Shown: piece after piece, positions 37,990 to 40,710 of the stretch
Position numbering within the stretch: the first letter of the stretch is position 1
How the letters are laid out: each line of letters opens with the position of its first letter
Origin: JBIOUF01 sp044866695
GTDB lineage: Bacteria; Actinomycetota; Actinomycetes; Propionibacteriales; Nocardioidaceae
Assembly (NCBI GenBank): GCA_044866695.1
Contig: JBIOUF010000155.1
Location: 1 to 40,710 of the forward strand
Reading direction: 5' to 3'
DNA length: 40,710 bases
The notes under the pieces: generated by a model
The model's database searches: none
The model's input: only the letters and a program-made list of their open reading frames with translations
What the model was told of the DNA's origin: nothing
Translations under genes and position numbers: made by a program

Positions 37990-38516
37990 TAGAGCTCCTT
38001 GACGTGGTCGAACGACTCGAGGCAGGCCCGGCAGCGGTACATCGCCTTGCAGGCGGTCGACCCGAACTCGGAGACGAGCTCGACGTCCCGGGAGCCGCAG
38101 CGGGGGCAGCGCACCGCACGGCGGGTCGGGGACAGGGACAGGGCCACCCGCCCCTCGCGCCGGGGAGCCGGCCCCGGCGGGGAGATGCCGGCGGCGGCGA
38201 GCGCCGCCCTGCCCCGTGCCGTGATCTGGTCGGTGGTCCAGGGCGGGTGCAGCGCCACCTTCACCCGTACGTCGTCGAAGCCGTCCTCCCGCAGGCTGCG
38301 GACCAGGTCGTCGCGCATGGTGGCCATCGCGGGGCAGCCGGAGTAGGTCGGGGTGATCGAGACGACCACGGCGCCGTCCCCGGTCGTCTCGACCTCGCGC
38401 AGCACGCCGAGGTCGGCCAGGGTGAGCATCGGGAGCTCGGGGTCGACGACCGTGGCCGCCACCGCCCGGGCGCGCTGCCGGAGGCCCTCCCGACCCAGCG
38501 CCTCGGCGCTCACCAT
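37989..38516 (-). CDS. paaD: PaaD, phenylacetyl-CoA epoxidase assembly protein
   Basis: A 175-residue protein. The first part is a DUF59/MIP18-like domain (VVDPELPMLTLADLGVL and SITPTYSGCPAMATMRDDLV) and the end is a zinc-ribbon-like domain (VRCPRCGSRDVELVSEFG, CKAMYRCRACLESFDHVKEL). PaaD is thought to help mature the metal or iron-sulfur centres of the epoxidase. ATG 38516 is used; GTG 38513 would give the neat GTGA overlap with paaC seen elsewhere in the operon. GAGGGGGCG precedes both. Confidence 0.94.
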   Translation of the reverse strand: MVSAEALGREGLRQRARAVAATVVDPELPMLTLADLGVLREVETTGDGAVVVSITPTYSGCPAMATMRDDLVRSLREDGFDDVRVKVALHPPWTTDQITARGRAALAAAGISPPGPAPRREGRVALSLSPTRRAVRCPRCGSRDVELVSEFGSTACKAMYRCRACLESFDHVKEL

Positions 38517-39463
38517 CGCCCCCTCGGGTGGGCCCGGGCCACGACCTGCATCTCGGCCAGCAGCCGGCTCAGCGCCTCGGTGTGCAGCCCGTCGCGGCCG
38601 GTCCGGCCGCGGACTCCGGCGAGCGGGCGGACGTCGGGCGGCTCGACGCCGCCGGTCGCGAACACCTGCCCGAGCACCGCGTCCACCTCCTCGGCGACGT
38701 CCACCGGGTCCACGCCCACGCCCGCCTCGGCGGCGGCGCGCTCGACCGGGTGGGTCCGGGTCAGCTCGTCCCTGAGCGGCCACAGTCCGCGCAGCGCCGC
38801 CGCCACGCGGCGCCGGGACTCCCCGGTGCCGCGCGCGAGCGTGACGAACCAACGACCGGCGAAGTCGCGGTGGTAGGCCAGCTCCTTGACCCCCTTGGCG
38901 GCCACCGCGGCCAGGACCGGGTCGCCGCTGGCGGCGAGCCGCTCGAACACTGCCAGCCGCCAGGTGGAGAACAGCAGGATGCGGGTGACCGTCTCGGCGA
39001 AGTCCCCGACCGGCACCTCGGCCAGGCGCACGTTGCGGAACTGGCGGTCGTCGCGGAAGAACGCCAACCGGTCCTCGTCCGGCACCGGCGAGCCGTCCGG
39101 CAGCGCGGGCACCAGGGCCGGGTCGGCCGCGGCGGCCCTGGCCAGGAGCAGCCTGGCCTGGCCCAGCAGGTCGAGAGCGATGTTGGCCAGGGCGATGTCC
39201 TCCTCCAGGTCCGGCGCGCGGCTGCACCACTCCGCGACCCGCTGGGAGAGCACGAGGGCGTCGTCGCCGAGCATCAGGCAGTACGTCGCCAAAACGGCCG
39301 GCTCGACCCCGCCGGGCACCGAGGTGTCGACCCCGGCGAGCGGGTCCTCGAAGTCGGTGCCGAAGGCCCAGTGCGAGTCGTTGACCAGCAGCCCGGCGTA
39401 CGCCGAGTCGTGCTGGTCGTGGGTCACGGGGTTGGCGTCCTGGTTGGGCATCGGGTCGCTCAC
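38510..39463 (-). CDS. paaC: PaaC, structural subunit of phenylacetyl-CoA epoxidase
   Basis: A 317-residue ferritin-like protein. GTG 39463 overlaps the paaB stop (GTGA). Helical bundle blocks include LATYCLMLGDDALVLSQRVA, DLEEDIALANIALDLLGQAR, RLAFFRDDRQFRNVRLAEVP and GVKELAYHRDFAGRWFVTLA. PaaC pairs with PaaA in the (AC)2 core of the ring epoxidase, helping substrate binding and structure rather than catalysis. The DRQFRN and VKEL-x-YH segments are typical of the family. Confidence 0.96.
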   Translation of the reverse strand: MSDPMPNQDANPVTHDQHDSAYAGLLVNDSHWAFGTDFEDPLAGVDTSVPGGVEPAVLATYCLMLGDDALVLSQRVAEWCSRAPDLEEDIALANIALDLLGQARLLLARAAAADPALVPALPDGSPVPDEDRLAFFRDDRQFRNVRLAEVPVGDFAETVTRILLFSTWRLAVFERLAASGDPVLAAVAAKGVKELAYHRDFAGRWFVTLARGTGESRRRVAAALRGLWPLRDELTRTHPVERAAAEAGVGVDPVDVAEEVDAVLGQVFATGGVEPPDVRPLAGVRGRTGRDGLHTEALSRLLAEMQVVARAHPRGRW

Positions 39464-39747
39464 ATGTGGGGTACGTCGTCGGGGATGTCGTAGAACGTGG
39501 GATGCCGGTACACCTTGTCCCCGCTCGGTGCGAACATCGGGTCCTTCTCGGCCGGGCTCGACGCGGCGATCGCGTCGGAGCGGACCACCCAGATGCTCAC
39601 CCCCTCGTTGCGCCGCGTGTAGACGTCCCTGGCGTGGCGCAGCGCCATCTGGTCGTCGGGAGCGTGCAGGGACCCGACGTGCACGTGGTTGAGCCCGCGC
39701 CGGCCGCGGACGAAGACCTCGTAGAGCGGCCACTCCGCGCTGGTCAT
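39460..39747 (-). CDS. paaB: PaaB, phenylacetyl-CoA epoxidase subunit
   Basis: A 95-residue protein with the family pattern WPLYEVFVRGRRGLNHVHVG, SLHAPDDQMALRHARDVYTR and EGVSIWVVRS, ending KVYRHPTFYDIPDDVPHM. PaaB bridges PaaAC units and is needed for activity. ATG 39747 overlaps the paaA stop (ATGA), and its own stop overlaps the paaC start. Confidence 0.96.
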   Translation of the reverse strand: MTSAEWPLYEVFVRGRRGLNHVHVGSLHAPDDQMALRHARDVYTRRNEGVSIWVVRSDAIAASSPAEKDPMFAPSGDKVYRHPTFYDIPDDVPHM

Positions 39748-40710
39748 CGGGCGGGCTCGTCCCTCGCCCGCTGCTGCTCGCTGGTTTCGACCCGCCCGTC
39801 GCCGCCTCGCAGGCTCGGCCGCGGGGCTCGCTCAACCTGCGCTCGCCACCCAGCGGGCTCGTCCCTCGCCCGCTGCTGCTCGCTTGCATAGGCCAGGGCG
39901 GCCTCACGGACCCAGGCGCCGTCCTCCCAGGCCTCGCGCCGGTGCGCCAGGCGCTGGACGTTGCACGGACCGTCTCCGGAGACCACCGCCCAGAACTCCT
40001 CCCAGTCCGGGGAGGAGAAGTCGTGGGCCTGGCGCTCCTCGTTCCAGCGCAGCCCGGGGTCGGGCAGGCTCACGCCCAGTGCCTGCGCCTGCGGCACCGT
40101 CATGTCCACGAACCGCTGCCGCAGCTCGTCGTTGGTGTGGGTCTTGATCCCCCATGCCATCGACTGGGCGGTGTTCGGCGAGGCGTCGTCCGGCGGGCCG
40201 AACATCATCAGCGCCGGCCACCAGAACCGGTCCACCGACTCCTGCACCATCGCCCGCTGCTCGTCGGTGCCACGCATCATCGTCATCAGCAGCTCGAAGC
40301 CCTGCCGCTGGTGGAACGACTCCTCCTTGCAGATCCGGATCATCGCCCGGCCGTAGGGCCCGTACGACGTCCGGCACAGCGGCACCTGGTTGCAGATCGC
40401 GGCCCCGTCGACCAGCCAGCCGATGGTGCCCACGTCGGCGTACGACAGCGTCGGGTAGTTGAAGATCGAGGAGTACTTCTGCCGCCCGGCCAGCAACAGC
40501 TCGGTGAGCTCGGCCCGCGAGGCGCCGAGGGTCTCGGTCGCGGAGTACAGGTAGAGCCCGTGGCCGGCCTCGTCCTGGACCTTGGCGAGCAGAATCGCCT
40601 TGCGGCGCAGGGAGGGCGCGCGGCCGATCCAGCTGCCCTCCGGCTGCATGCCGATGATCTCGGAGTGCGCGTGCTGCGCGACCTGCCGGACCAGCGTCCT
40701 GCGGTACGCC
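39744..40710 (-). CDS. paaA: PaaA, catalytic di-iron subunit of phenylacetyl-CoA epoxidase, 5' end missing
   Basis: About 321 residues are inside the window; the N-terminus lies past base 40710. PaaA inserts an oxygen atom into the ring of phenylacetyl-CoA. Visible di-iron features are QHAHSEIIGMQPEGSWIGR, the KVQDEAGHGLYLYSATE block (DExxH) and later KEESFHQRQGFELL (ExxH). The normal part of the protein ends near AWVREAALAYASEQQRARDE. Beyond that is an unusual tail: SEQQRARDEPA is repeated 34 residues later, with RAQVERAPRPSLRGGDGRVE between, encoded by an in-frame 102-bp insertion. The stop still overlaps paaB. Confidence 0.95.
   Translation of the reverse strand, partial: AYRRTLVRQVAQHAHSEIIGMQPEGSWIGRAPSLRRKAILLAKVQDEAGHGLYLYSATETLGASRAELTELLLAGRQKYSSIFNYPTLSYADVGTIGWLVDGAAICNQVPLCRTSYGPYGRAMIRICKEESFHQRQGFELLMTMMRGTDEQRAMVQESVDRFWWPALMMFGPPDDASPNTAQSMAWGIKTHTNDELRQRFVDMTVPQAQALGVSLPDPGLRWNEERQAHDFSSPDWEEFWAVVSGDGPCNVQRLAHRREAWEDGAWVREAALAYASEQQRARDEPAGWRAQVERAPRPSLRGGDGRVETSEQQRARDEPAR
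39751..39884. repeat. 32-bp direct repeats flanking a GTTGAGCGAG...GTCGAAACC element in paaA
   Basis: The same 32 bases occur at 39751-39782 and 39853-39884, 102 bases apart (34 codons). Between them, read on the minus strand, lie GGTTGAGCGAGCC and GTCGAAACCAGCGAG. Sequences of that style are familiar as dispersed repeats in Nocardioides-like genomes (from memory, not searched). It lies inside the 3' end of paaA without breaking the frame. Confidence 0.7.

Noticed and set aside
37989..39230. Longer paaD reading frame reaching back to 39230
   Set aside because: The part before 38516 is antisense-like arginine/glycine-rich sequence lying over paaC; the true start is at the paaC stop.

Overview
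The window looks like chromosome of a high-GC actinobacterium, most likely a member of the Nocardioidaceae. This is inferred from the very GC-rich codon use, an Lsr2 nucleoid protein, an Arr-type rifamycin ADP-ribosyltransferase, an actinobacterial-style phenylacetyl-CoA epoxidase operon and several genes that appear to lack 5' leaders. No rRNA, tRNA or CRISPR array was seen. Two genes run off the ends: arr (3' end missing at base 1) and paaA (5' end missing at base 40710).

Bases 1-1660 are accessory: partial arr, a gene-poor stretch and a vapBC toxin-antitoxin pair. Bases 1657-12436 form a signalling island with two related NarL-type two-component systems. The first response regulator (5303-5947) lies upstream of a tightly coupled operon of an unknown protein, a histidine kinase, an astacin-like zinc protease without a signal peptide and a small YscW/YbaY-like protein. 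The second pairs a kinase carrying a PDZ-like sensor (10061-12436) with a divergent GH1 glycosidase-response regulator operon. An ECF sigma factor and a membrane protein lie between them. A recurring palindrome, best copy TGTCCCGTGGTCACGGGACA, occurs in the control regions of these units and suggests one regulon.

Bases 12437-19960 are mosaic: a 28-bp tandem repeat, a secreted LecA-like protein, an orphan RelE-type toxin whose end runs into a decayed IS1634-like transposase, a stand-alone cytochrome oxidase subunit I, a PucR-type regulator, a cysteine-rich SufR-like regulator with a palindromic operator, and a secreted M43-type protease.

Bases 20145-25988 hold an OmpR-type two-component system followed by an electron-transfer operon: small exported protein, ApbE, ferric-reductase-like membrane protein, NuoF-like flavoprotein, 3Fe-4S ferredoxin, and then a DUF2231 protein. 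An 11-bp-spaced direct repeat at the junction is a likely response-regulator box. Bases 26045-28216 carry a sulfur module (SQR-like flavoprotein, single-cysteine TusE/DsrC, DsrE-family protein) behind a TACCCC/GGGGTA palindrome like those bound by CsoR/CstR-family persulfide or copper sensors.

Bases 28329-36842 are ordinary chromosomal genes: VOC protein, DHFR-like reductase, Lsr2, a Phd/RelE pair, a DapB-like protein lacking the catalytic histidines, two polytopic membrane proteins, a large secreted beta-propeller/RTX protein and a conserved hypothetical. Bases 36910-40710 are the paaABCDE operon for aerobic phenylacetate degradation, every junction overlapping. The 3' end of paaA carries an in-frame 102-bp insertion flanked by 32-bp direct repeats. 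All functional statements come from reading motifs by eye; no database search was possible.
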